A stretch of 64,000 bases of DNA from Myroides albus (lineage in GTDB: Bacteria > Bacteroidota > Bacteroidia > Flavobacteriales > Flavobacteriaceae): assembly GCF_009711045.1 (NCBI RefSeq), contig NZ_WMJX01000004.1, positions 87,413 to 151,412 of the forward strand, read 5' to 3'. Each line of letters opens with the position of its first letter. Position 1 is the first letter of the stretch. The notes under the pieces are model-generated. The model was not told where the DNA came from. It saw nothing but the letters and a program-made list of their open reading frames with translations, and did not search any database. The translations under genes were made by a program, and so were the position numbers. This document shows positions 1 to 9,100 of the stretch, piece after piece.

Positions 1-547
1 TTGTTTCTGCACTATTGTTGTAGATTTCAATAAATTGATCTCTATATCCAGAACCATCTTGAAGACTTGAACCGGCATAAAAGATTTGTTTTAGAATTAA
101 GCCAGATTGACTGGTTTTATTCATTTGTAGTTCTATTTTAATATCATCAGCATTGTTAACAGCAAGATTGTCGATATTCGCTGTGAAAGTGATGCTGTCA
201 TCCTCGATTTTATCTTCTTTGCTTTTCGATGCATCAATGAGTTGGTTAAATGCCTGTTTGCTCATTGTTTGTTTTGCAATGATATTGTAGTTTCCTACTC
301 TTAGGTTTGCAGTTGCTTCCCCTTTTTTGTCAAGCGTAACAGTGTTTTTGTTTCCATTAGCTCTATTGGTAAACTCTATTGTTGTACCTTCTAATGGAAT
401 AGTTAAATTTGTATGTTCTTGTGATACAGATGCAACAAATTTGACATTGAGTGTGTTGGCAAAATCACTTGAGTTATCATCTTTACTACAACTTGTTGTA
501 AAGATTGAAATGATTAGAACTAAAGTTAATAGTACGTTGTTTCTCAT
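1..547 (-). CDS. Lipoprotein, DUF4876-like (3' end outside window)
   Basis: This reading frame starts at an ATG on the minus strand at 547 and runs off the left edge, so about 182 N-terminal residues are visible. The N-terminus is a lipoprotein signal peptide ending in FTTSC, with the lipidated cysteine at residue 20 followed by SKDD, typical of surface or outer-membrane lipoproteins of Bacteroidota. A segment near residue 155 (LILKQIFYAGSS, then YRDQFIEIYNNS) resembles the start of the DUF4876 domain as I remember it; that assignment is from memory. It lies 6 bases after the stop of the TonB receptor gene, so the two are almost certainly co-transcribed and the protein is probably the receptor's surface partner. 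The substrate is unknown. Confidence 0.75.
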   Translation of the reverse strand, partial: MRNNVLLTLVLIISIFTTSCSKDDNSSDFANTLNVKFVASVSQEHTNLTIPLEGTTIEFTNRANGNKNTVTLDKKGEATANLRVGNYNIIAKQTMSKQAFNQLIDASKSKEDKIEDDSITFTANIDNLAVNNADDIKIELQMNKTSQSGLILKQIFYAGSSLQDGSGYRDQFIEIYNNSAET

Positions 548-553
548 TTTAGG

Positions 554-3283
554 TTAAAATTTAATTGATATTGATCCTGTTATACTGAATGGAGCGTTGT
601 AGTTGATCACTGATCGGGTTCCATCAGATAGTTTTTTTTCTTTATTTATTCTGATATTAAAGAAGTTATAGGTGTTTATTCCTATTCTTATATTTTTGCG
701 TATTTCTTTTGTAGCATTGAGGTTTATTACATAGAATGTTGGCTGTTCATAATTACTTCCAGCAGTAGAAATAGTTTGTTGAATATCCTCGGGAAGTTGG
801 ACTTTAATTGGTTGCATAGCAACATCTAAATATTCATTAGCATATTTCTGTTCTGTATTTAAACTTTTTCTAAACCAAAAGATATCACTGTTCATCGTTA
901 TGATAAATCCTATTTTAGGAATGTGGTAGGTTAATCTTAGTTTACTCATCAAAGAGAGCGACTTGGTTTTGGCTGGATAAAAGACAGTATAGTACACACC
1001 GTAATCTCGTTTGTAAGATTCTTCGGAAATTTCATTATACGTTGGATTTTGATCGTAATACTCACTGTAAGAAAGGCTGTTAGATAAAGACACATACATA
1101 TTTAAAGGCTTTATCTTTTGCGTAGATACAGTCCAGTCAAATCCAAAAGATTTTGAACGCACACTATTGGTCATTCTTCGTATACTATAGTTCGTTAGTG
1201 TATTATAGTTACCAGTCGCTTCATATTCGATAGGCTTGCCTTTTTCTAACTCACCGATAACTCTGTATTCGGGCACATCTATTGGGAAATACTCTTTCTT
1301 TACACCAAAACCATTCTTGTTATCCTTGAAGTAGCCAAAGAAATTATTGGTTAAGAATTTGTTTGAAAAAGTGTATCCTACTTCAAATTGTGATGAGGTA
1401 GAAGGTTTAAGATGATTGTTGTCTGACTCGATTTTTACGGTCTTAACCAAGTACAAACTGTTATTAATATTCGAGTCATCAAAGAAGTTTAACAGGGGGA
1501 AATCTAACCAAATAGGAGCAGGGTAGCGGTGTGCCAAAGAAGGAGATTTACTCGCGATACCATATCCTAAGGTCAATCTGCTGTTAGGAGTTAATTGGTA
1601 AGCTATATTTACCCTCGGTTGATAGCTAACTTTTCCATTTTGAATATCTGTTCGAAAACCAATATTACCATCTAATGGCTTATTAAAGAGATAGGATTTA
1701 AAGTTGTCCATGATATAGATACCATAGTTAGCTTGTCCTTCATTTCTCCTGAAATCATAGGGACGTTCATTTTGGTTGTTGTTTTGAAACCATCGAGGTT
1801 GATCTGCTTTATAGATTGTTCCTTTACCTAAATTGTCGTGGTAATTAAGAGAAATTCCCGCAGTGATTAAGTGTTCAAATTTGTTGCCAAAGGTATTAGA
1901 GGATACATTAAGTGTTGAACCTAAGCTCAAAGGCCTACCTTGAATTTCTTCTACAGCTATATAGCGACCATCTACGTAATAACCTTCGTATACCCCTGTT
2001 GTATCTCTGTTTGCAACTGGAAAAGGACCTTTGTTAATTCGCTCTTGATTATATGTATTGCTAATTCCATAAGAACCATTAAGGTTAATATTTAACGATT
2101 TAATAATGCGCGAATTGAATTGAACCGATGTACGATTAGACCATCTAAAAAATTCGTCTGTAGCTTTTAGTTTTCGACTTTGTTGATCATCTGGATCTTC
2201 GCGTACACCATCTAACCTCTTACTAAAGCTAAAACTTAAGTTATTCTTTACATTGGATGAGAATGATTTTGTCCATAGTATACTTTGATTTATGCGATTG
2301 TATTCTTTGATATTATCTCGAGGGTCATTATTACTCTTGGAGTAATTTACAGATAAGTTTATGGCTCCCCATTTGTTTGGCAGTCCAAACCCTTTAGACA
2401 AACTATATGAGGTGGCTCCTCTATTTATATTAGTAGTGAAACTGTAGGGAGTTCTTCCTGCTTGTTTATTAATGATGATTGCTCCATCGGTAAGCTCTCC
2501 ATATTTGGCTGATGCTACCCCTTGTACAACTTCTATGCTTTCGATGTTTTCTACTGGAATTTCGCGTAAATCTACTCCTTGATAGGTTAAATTGGCGATA
2601 CTTCCTGTATTAGAAGCATTAGTCAATCCAAATTGATTCAAACTACGGGTTTGCATATTAGCATCATTAGAGATAGTGACATCGTCTATGATGATAGCAA
2701 CTCCAAAAGAGTTATTCATTTGTTGCAAAGTACCTCCTGTAAACTTGTCGAAACTTCCACCTCTTAAATTGATAGTTTGTGCTGTATTTAGATTAGGAGC
2801 TACTGTAGCATGACCAGGTAAAGTATTTAAGACATCTTTTAAACTGAAAGCTTGTGCTTCGCTGATTTTTTCTCTGTCAATAATAATGGCAGAGTTAGAT
2901 CCTGATTGAGCTTTGTGAATAGGAGCAGTGATGTTAATTTCCTCTAAGGTGATGGATAAGTCAATCATAGTGAATGATTGATTGTAAGAATGATATGTTT
3001 TTAAATCCTTTATGTAAATAGATTTTTTATTGGCATAGTGAATACTAAAAGGTTCGAATTCTTTTCTTGTTGAAAAAGAAAAGTGACCAGTACTGTTAGT
3101 GTAATACACTTGGTTGTTGTCAAGAGCGATAGAGGCGAATTCCAAAGGGTTACCATGTGCATCTAATACTAACCCTGTAAATGTTTTAGAACTCTGGGCG
3201 ACTACATTTGTTGCAATCAACAGGACGCTTATGTAAATAAAGTAATGAGATAAAGACTTTACTACATGAAATAATGTTTTCAT
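554..3283 (-). CDS. TonB-dependent outer-membrane receptor
   Basis: A 909-residue receptor that would import a ligand across the outer membrane using TonB energy. A signal peptide ending in VVAQ is followed by a carboxypeptidase-like regulatory domain (about residues 33-120, beginning FTGLVLDAHGNPLEFASI), a plug domain (about 130-275, with NLRGGSFDKF, IIDDV and ESIEVVQGVASAKYGE) and a long beta-barrel ending in an aromatic residue (SISIKF), as expected for barrel insertion. Length is normal for the family. It is the first gene of a two-gene unit with the downstream lipoprotein. There is no adjacent SusD, so it is not a typical glycan pair. The ligand cannot be read from sequence. Confidence 0.92.
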   Translation of the reverse strand: MKTLFHVVKSLSHYFIYISVLLIATNVVAQSSKTFTGLVLDAHGNPLEFASIALDNNQVYYTNSTGHFSFSTRKEFEPFSIHYANKKSIYIKDLKTYHSYNQSFTMIDLSITLEEINITAPIHKAQSGSNSAIIIDREKISEAQAFSLKDVLNTLPGHATVAPNLNTAQTINLRGGSFDKFTGGTLQQMNNSFGVAIIIDDVTISNDANMQTRSLNQFGLTNASNTGSIANLTYQGVDLREIPVENIESIEVVQGVASAKYGELTDGAIIINKQAGRTPYSFTTNINRGATSYSLSKGFGLPNKWGAINLSVNYSKSNNDPRDNIKEYNRINQSILWTKSFSSNVKNNLSFSFSKRLDGVREDPDDQQSRKLKATDEFFRWSNRTSVQFNSRIIKSLNINLNGSYGISNTYNQERINKGPFPVANRDTTGVYEGYYVDGRYIAVEEIQGRPLSLGSTLNVSSNTFGNKFEHLITAGISLNYHDNLGKGTIYKADQPRWFQNNNQNERPYDFRRNEGQANYGIYIMDNFKSYLFNKPLDGNIGFRTDIQNGKVSYQPRVNIAYQLTPNSRLTLGYGIASKSPSLAHRYPAPIWLDFPLLNFFDDSNINNSLYLVKTVKIESDNNHLKPSTSSQFEVGYTFSNKFLTNNFFGYFKDNKNGFGVKKEYFPIDVPEYRVIGELEKGKPIEYEATGNYNTLTNYSIRRMTNSVRSKSFGFDWTVSTQKIKPLNMYVSLSNSLSYSEYYDQNPTYNEISEESYKRDYGVYYTVFYPAKTKSLSLMSKLRLTYHIPKIGFIITMNSDIFWFRKSLNTEQKYANEYLDVAMQPIKVQLPEDIQQTISTAGSNYEQPTFYVINLNATKEIRKNIRIGINTYNFFNIRINKEKKLSDGTRSVINYNAPFSITGSISIKF

Positions 3284-3309
3284 TATTTAGACTTAATTAA
3301 AATAAAATG

Positions 3310-3317
3310 CAAATGTA
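3310..3317 (-). promoter_or_regulatory. Candidate -7 element for the TonB receptor gene
   Basis: Read on the minus strand this is TACATTTG, a perfect match to the Bacteroidota -7 consensus TAnnTTTG. It lies 27 bases upstream of the receptor start codon. No convincing -33 TTTG is seen. Confidence 0.5.
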
Positions 3318-3625
3318 TTGAATATCTGAATATTTAAAATTTAGTTAAAAATTAGCATTTTCAATGATGGTTTAAATTGCTGATATACAGGTTTTTGTTT
3401 TTATTTTGGATATTGAGTATTTGGGAGAATACTGATTTGTTTTTAATTGTATTCATTCTAAATAATGTTATATTATTTAGATATATTATATAAGAAGGGC
3501 TTTGAGATTAAAATATTCGCAAAAATGGTAGTCAGGGGTATTTTCTTGTCTTTTTAAAGGCTTTTTGTCATGAAAACTCCATTGTTTGTTCGTGGATTTA
3601 TGCTAAGTAAGACATATTTTGACTT

Positions 3626-3649
3626 TTCTTATGATTATAGTCATAAGAA
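3626..3649. promoter_or_regulatory. Crp/Fnr-type operator upstream of hmp
   Basis: A perfect inverted repeat with 9-base arms, TTCTTATGA-N6-TCATAAGAA. The inner part, TATGA-N6-TCATA, has the half-site pattern and spacing of Crp/Fnr-family sites (TGTGA-N6-TCACA). Its centre is about 42-44 bases before the start site predicted from the -7 element, the position where such regulators usually activate. The Crp-family gene that follows hmp is the obvious candidate binder. Confidence 0.65.
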
Positions 3650-3667
3650 CGGCAGTAGTATAACTTC

Positions 3668-3675
3668 TAACTTTG
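3668..3675 (+). promoter_or_regulatory. -7 element of the hmp promoter
   Basis: TAACTTTG matches TAnnTTTG exactly and lies 26 bases before the hmp start codon. No good -33 element is present at the right distance. The palindrome at 3626-3649 occupies that position, which suggests an activator-dependent promoter. Confidence 0.6.
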
Positions 3676-3701
3676 ATTTTACAATATAAAACAACTAAGA
3701 C

Positions 3702-4910
3702 ATGTTAACAGGAGAGCAAAAACAGTTAATCTTAGCAACAGTACCGTTGCTAAGAGAAAGGGGATTAGAGTTGACGAAACATTTTTACTTGAGAATGTTT
3801 GACCATCATCCTGAGTTAAAAAATGTATTTAATATGGGAAATCAACGAGCAGGAAAACAACAAATGGCTTTAGCTATGGCTGTGTTGGGGTATGCAGAGA
3901 ATATTTCGCAACCCGAAAAGTTGATGTCTGTAGTAGATTTGATTGGACATAAACACGCCAGTTTACATATTCAGCCAGAACAGTATGAAATTGTAGGAAC
4001 GCATCTATTAGCTTCTATTAAAGAAGTTCTTGGTAGTGCTGCTACTTCTGAAATTGTACAGGCCTGGGCTGTAGCTTATCAACAGTTAGCTGATATCATG
4101 ATAGGTCACGAACGTAAAATTTATCATGCTAAAGAGAATGAGCAGAATAATTGGGTAGGATGGAAAGAGTTTGTCATTAAAAGCAAAGTAGAAGAATCAG
4201 ATGAGATTACTTCCTTTTATTTAGTTCCCAAGGATGGAGCCTTAGTTGCTTTACATCAGCCAGGTCAGTATATCAGTGTTAAGGTATTTTTAGAGCAAAT
4301 AGGCTTAGAGCAAATCAGACAATATTCCATTTCATGTGCTCCTAATCACGAGTACTATCGCATATCTGTAAAAAGAGAAGTAGGAAAGCAATTGGATATG
4401 AATGGGCTGATTAGTAATTATTTACACGATCATGTAAATGAAGCAGATTCTATAATGATTAGTTCGCCATCGGGCAATTTTGTCTTACAAGAGAATAATA
4501 GAGATAAAGTGTTTATTAGCGGAGGGATAGGACAAACACCTTTGTTATCTATGTTAGAGGCAATTGAATTAAGTGGTAATACTCAGGAAAATATCGTTTG
4601 GATTCACGGCTGTAGAAATAAAGAGGTTCAAGCCTTCAAGGATAAGTTAAATTATATAAGTAATAACTGTGCACAAGTAATGCCTATTTACTTTTATGAT
4701 CAAACTCCAACTGAAAGTATTCAAGCAAGCGTTTATTCAGGGATAGTTGATTTATTTGCTATTAAAGAATATACTTTTGACAGTAATGCAGATTATTATT
4801 TATGTGGACCTCGTCCGTTTTTAGATAAACAGTTAAGAGATTTAAAAGCCATGAATATAAATGAGCAACAGATCTTTTATGAAGAGTTTTCTCCTGCGTC
4901 ATTAGTCTAA
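3702..4910 (+). CDS. hmp: Flavohemoprotein, nitric oxide dioxygenase
   Basis: A cytoplasmic enzyme that oxidises NO to nitrate with O2 and NAD(P)H. The 402 residues are the family length. The N-terminal globin domain (about 1-137) has Tyr29, Gln53 and the haem-ligating His85 at the same positions as in E. coli Hmp. The FAD domain (about 150-255) carries RQYSIS, and the C-terminal NAD(P)H domain has GGIGQTPLLSM and CGPRPFL. All three modules are intact. The gene is preceded by a candidate Crp-type operator, ends in a strong hairpin terminator, and is followed by a Crp/Fnr-family regulator gene. Together these suggest an NO- or nitrosative-stress-responsive unit; that regulatory role is inferred. 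Confidence 0.96.
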   Translation: MLTGEQKQLILATVPLLRERGLELTKHFYLRMFDHHPELKNVFNMGNQRAGKQQMALAMAVLGYAENISQPEKLMSVVDLIGHKHASLHIQPEQYEIVGTHLLASIKEVLGSAATSEIVQAWAVAYQQLADIMIGHERKIYHAKENEQNNWVGWKEFVIKSKVEESDEITSFYLVPKDGALVALHQPGQYISVKVFLEQIGLEQIRQYSISCAPNHEYYRISVKREVGKQLDMNGLISNYLHDHVNEADSIMISSPSGNFVLQENNRDKVFISGGIGQTPLLSMLEAIELSGNTQENIVWIHGCRNKEVQAFKDKLNYISNNCAQVMPIYFYDQTPTESIQASVYSGIVDLFAIKEYTFDSNADYYLCGPRPFLDKQLRDLKAMNINEQQIFYEEFSPASLV

Positions 4911-4924
4911 TTTTTTACTTTAAG

Positions 4925-4959
4925 AAAGCGAAAATACCCTTTGTGTTTTCGCTTTTTTT
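4925..4959 (+). terminator. Rho-independent terminator after hmp
   Basis: Perfect 10-base stem (AAAGCGAAAA with TTTTCGCTTT), an 11-base loop and a run of seven T, 15 bases after the hmp stop codon. Confidence 0.9.
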
Positions 4960-4984
4960 AATGTATTAGTTTAGCCTTTATTAG

Positions 4985-4992
4985 TAGCTTTG
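4985..4992 (+). promoter_or_regulatory. -7 element upstream of the Crp-family gene
   Basis: TAGCTTTG matches TAnnTTTG and lies 22 bases before the start codon. A weak -33 (TTAG at 4966-4969) lies 15 bases upstream. With the terminator before it, this suggests the regulator has its own promoter. Confidence 0.5.
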
Positions 4993-5014
4993 ACAAAGAG
5001 TAAATTAAATAAAC

Positions 5015-5611
5015 ATGATAAGTGTAGAATTATTACTTCAGTATAGCGCTGAAATTAAAGAATACAAAAAAGGAGAAGTAATATTCCAAGAAGGGCATTA
5101 CCCAAGTCATTATTACCAAGTACTTCTGGGAAAAGTAAAAATGAATAATTACAGTGCAGATGGCAAAGAGTTTATACAGAATATATTTGCTTCAGGGCAA
5201 AGTTTTGGTGAACCGCCTTTGTTTATAGACGAATGTTATCCTGCTAATGCTATAGCTGTTACCCAAGCCAAAGTAATTCAACTACCTAAAGCAGAGTTCT
5301 ATGTGATGATGCAAGAAAATAATGAGGTTTCTTTAGCAATAAACAAAAGCTTGTCAAAGCGCCTTTATTATAAGTCTATTATGGCACCTGATATAGCTAC
5401 TCAAGACTCTGAGAATCGGATCATGACTTTGTTAAACTATTTAAAGACACACCAACATAGTGGAGATGATAATCAGCGACTGTTAATTGATCTGACCAGA
5501 CAACAGATTGCTGATATGACAGGTCTTAGGGTAGAGACGGTTATTAGAACTCTTAAAAGGTTAGAGAGTATTGATAAAGTAGAAATTGTCAATAGCAAGA
5601 TTGTCATCTGA
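5015..5611 (+). CDS. Crp/Fnr-family transcriptional regulator
   Basis: A 198-residue regulator with an N-terminal cNMP-binding-like beta-roll (about 10-110; YKKGEVIFQEGHYP and GKVKMNN are family-typical) and a C-terminal helix-turn-helix (about 160-185). The recognition helix RVETVIR places Glu174 and Arg178 in the E-xxx-R pattern that reads a TGA half-site, consistent with the TATGA-N6-TCATA palindrome upstream of hmp. There is one cysteine (Cys74), so an Fnr-type iron-sulfur cluster is unlikely. The signal might be NO, haem or a nucleotide; the sequence does not say. Activation of hmp is inferred. Confidence 0.9.
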   Translation: MISVELLLQYSAEIKEYKKGEVIFQEGHYPSHYYQVLLGKVKMNNYSADGKEFIQNIFASGQSFGEPPLFIDECYPANAIAVTQAKVIQLPKAEFYVMMQENNEVSLAINKSLSKRLYYKSIMAPDIATQDSENRIMTLLNYLKTHQHSGDDNQRLLIDLTRQQIADMTGLRVETVIRTLKRLESIDKVEIVNSKIVI

Positions 5612-5649
5612 TTTAAAACCTTTGCTTGCTTTAAGAAATTCATTCTATT

Positions 5650-5664
5650 GTGATAAATTATCAC
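5650..5664. promoter_or_regulatory. Palindrome upstream of the DUF4132 operon
   Basis: GTGATAA-A-TTATCAC is a perfect 7+1+7 inverted repeat, 64 bases before the likely ATG of the next gene and 38 bases after the crp-family stop. It has no T-run, so it is not a terminator. It may be an operator; TGTGA and TCAC are present but with seven rather than six spacer bases. Confidence 0.35.
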
Positions 5665-5728
5665 TACATATTGCTTTTTACTTTTATTTCAAATTCCTTA
5701 TCTTTCCTCTTTGAAAAAGAAAGAGATT

Positions 5729-6166
5729 ATGGCTGTAAAGCAAGTGAATATACAGATCAAACAATTGAATAGACTAAGTACTAAGGTAGAAGAACTGGCC
5801 ATAGTGATAGTAGTGCCTACAGAAGCAGTCACGGTAAGAGAGTTTCTTCGTGCCGTAGTGATACAGCAGGTAGAGCAACACATACAGAAGTTCAAACAGC
5901 GCGATACTGTAGCGCAATTAACCACTACACAAGAAGCATTAGATACTATTTTGTTTAGTAGTAAACTTCGCTTCAAGTCACCTGAGAAGTACAGAGATAT
6001 CGATATAGCAGAAGAAGTACAGCGCGTGATACAGGCGTATGAAGATCAGTTGTTCTTATTGTTTTATGCAGAGCGAGAGTTACTGTCATTAGAAGAGGTC
6101 ATTGTATTAAATGATACAGATGCCTTTGTCTTTATTCCCCTTAATTTTTTAAAAAATAGTTTTTAA
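5729..6166 (+). CDS. Small protein paired with the DUF4132 protein
   Basis: A 145-residue soluble protein of unknown function. I chose ATG 5729 because the longer frame would need a TTG at 5711. It has no signal peptide or membrane segment. A motif around residues 36-58 (TVREFLRAVVIQQVEQHI) and an acidic middle ending in FVFIPLNFL recall, from memory only, small proteins often encoded beside DUF4132 proteins, where the equivalent of AYEDQLFLLFYAERE is also present. It ends 10 bases before the DUF4132 start, so the two are surely one transcript. A partner or adaptor role is inferred. Confidence 0.7.
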   Translation: MAVKQVNIQIKQLNRLSTKVEELAIVIVVPTEAVTVREFLRAVVIQQVEQHIQKFKQRDTVAQLTTTQEALDTILFSSKLRFKSPEKYRDIDIAEEVQRVIQAYEDQLFLLFYAERELLSLEEVIVLNDTDAFVFIPLNFLKNSF

Positions 6167-6176
6167 ACAGACCCCG

Positions 6177-9100
6177 ATGAATAATAATATTGTAACTATA
6201 CTAAGAGACCATCAAGTAGAGAACCGTACTTACGCAGAGATGCATAAGGAGCTTTATGCGATGGTGTATAACGAGGATTATGTAGGTATGAAATTAGAAC
6301 CACATATTGCTGTGTTAGGACTACATTTTACTGGCAATAGCAGTGATCCGGAAGATTCTATTTATAGCCCTAAGGTATTTACGCGTTATGATGAGAGTTT
6401 TGTAGAGATATTAGTAAATAATTCTGTTGGAATGTGGAGAGAAACGGAGTATTACGCTTTATTGGTATACTTTTTTGGAGAGAGGTTAGCGCCTTGGGTA
6501 CAGGAATTATTAGATCGAGTGGATCAGTATATCTTAGGAGGACAATATGATATAAAAGAAGCGACATGGCGTAATCAAGAGCATTCTTTCTTAAAGCAAT
6601 GTAATGTTATTTCAGGACTGTTAAATGGTATTTCGTTCTATGATAATTATGATTATGATTCTTATAGTGTAGAGTTGCCACTTCATAAGCAGGTGGAGTA
6701 TAGTATGCACCTCTCGCTACCTAACTATCTTCCTTATCTATGGGCAGTGGCTTTAGATAAGGGAGATGTGGAATTAAGCAAAACAGTTGAGGATATCTGT
6801 GATGGAGATAATGAGTATGGGCGATGGACACCTTCTTTTTTATTGATGTTAATGGCATCAAAACAATCAAAGTATTGGGAGAAGGTAAAAGATATTCTTG
6901 TAAATGCAGGGCGCGAAGAGGGAATTAGACAAGATATTACAAGGTTGTTATCACATGTACAGGTAGCTAACTTAAAGTATTTTTTAGAAGTTATTCTCTC
7001 TTATAACTTAGTGCGTTATGAAGCAGTGCGTACAGAGTTACCATACCACTTTAGAAGTCATGTAGAGGATGACAAACAAGATAATGTAAAGCGACTATGT
7101 GAGTTGATGATTTATACTATAAATCACTATGAGTATTTTGATGATAAAGAATTATCTACATTCAACGAAAAAGAGTTTTACGCATTGATGCACTGTTATC
7201 TGTGGATACACAGAGAGATAGCATTTGACTTTGTAGAGAGTGCATTTGAGCAAGTAAAGCGCAAGTTTCAGCTTGTAATATTAGAGTTCTTACCTAACTT
7301 TAATGAATATACGGTAGAGTCTGTTCTATTTAGTAAAGTATTAGCAAGTAGAGATCAAGAGTTTATCGCTATGCTTCTAAACCGAATAAACCAATATTTG
7401 GAAGGAAGCAGATCTTCAAGGTATTTTATACAACAAGAAAATTATAAGGAGGTCTATCAGGTATTTTATGACTTATATAAGCAGTATAAAAGTGGAGAGA
7501 CACTTATCTTAAAGAGTAGTGTAATACCAGATTACTACAGAAGCTTTGAATTGAATAAAGAAGAGTTGTTGACTTCACTTTTGTATCTAACAGAAGAATC
7601 ATCAGAAAAGGCGAGACTGTTTATTGATAAGCGAAACACTTTTACTACAGAGTTTAAAGAAGAATTATTAAATGTCTTGTTGTTTGAAGCTAAAGAATAT
7701 GGGCTTCAGGGATATGGATATAGTTTTACAGGAGAGATACAGCCTACCTATGAAGTACAAAATGAGTTAGCTTTCGCTTATTTGAAAGAGCGCAAAGAAA
7801 CAATAGCCTTTGGCTGTATGCGCTTTTTAGCAATCGCTACTTTATCAAGTAAAGACGAAGAAGAAATAGTAGCATACTTTAAAAGAAAGTTTAAAAAGGC
7901 ACAACAGCACTTTATCCGTTTATTAATCTCAAGACAAGATGATTTTAAGGATAGACTATTAGAGCAATTGATACTGAGTGATGATGTGAATCAACGCTTA
8001 ACCGCAATGGAAGGACTATTGGTACTTGCTCAGAGAGATGAAATACATCATCAGTTAGGTATTTGGCTTGCACAGTTAGATGCTCTGGATATTAAATATT
8101 CAAAACAGGAAGAAGAATACTTAGTACTCTTGCGCGACTATGGACGTCAAGCAGAACAAGGACAAGATACAGATATAGCATTATACGATGCTACTGTGGT
8201 GAGTGCTATCACATTGCCTTTAGTGGAAGAGAATACTTTATTTAGTCAGCGCATTGCACATAATTGGGGACTTTCTAAGAAATGGGAGGAGGTAGTACGT
8301 GAGTTAGATAGTCTTGAGCAGTTGATAAAACAATATGCTACGTATGAATATGAACATTTTAATTATGGAAAAGCAGAGAAGGTACTCTTAGCAACGCACT
8401 TCACGAAGATGCATGGTTATGCAGATGATGGCAAATGGACAGCAGAACAGCACTTCCAAGATTACCCACTGTATGAAGTATGGCAGCAGTGGTACATGGA
8501 TAGTAAGTTGGATACTTTAGACTTATTCTTACTGCATTGTGCTACTTTAAAAACAGAGGTTCCAGATTTAGTAAAACCGTTATTAGAAGGGAAGTTACCT
8601 TATTTTTATAATGAACTCTCAGCTAAATATGACAACTATTGGTATGCGATGGGAACGGTGTTTACTTGCCTAACCTATCAGTATCCATTTAAAGAAAAAA
8701 CAGCCTATTGTTTAGATGGTTTAAAAACAATCTATAACAGTGTTACTCAAGAGGTTTTAGATATAGAAATACGCACTTGTGTTTATGGAGAAGAGTATAA
8801 CTATACATGGGTAGATTATACAGATTTATCTTGGTATGCAGAGTTTATATCTATAGAGGACTTAACAGAAGAACAGTGTTTAGCATATTTCAAACTATTG
8901 CGTTGGCGTCAATTGAATTGTAATAAAGCAGATGATAGTTATTATCTGTTGCCTTTTGAATTGATGGCTTTTGCCTGTGATAAGAATGAAATTACGCGAG
9001 ATGAGTTTATACAGTATTTAGTTGCCATAGATAATAGAAAGACTTATTTCAGTTCAATGTTACCTGCTTTGACAAAGCGATTTATAACTGATAAAGTAGA

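Larger units (their letters stand above)
3284..3701. other. Divergent intergenic region, TonB receptor / hmp
   Basis: This 418-base AT-rich region holds the promoters of the receptor operon (minus) and of hmp (plus), and a perfect palindrome on the hmp side. I found no small open reading frame or RNA structure in the middle part (about 3330-3600). Confidence 0.6.

Noticed and set aside
327..557. Plus-strand frame near the left edge
   Set aside because: Antisense to the lipoprotein signal peptide and without a promoter; the minus-strand frame explains the region.
5015..5611. Fnr-type oxygen sensor
   Set aside because: Only one cysteine is present, so an iron-sulfur cluster is not expected.
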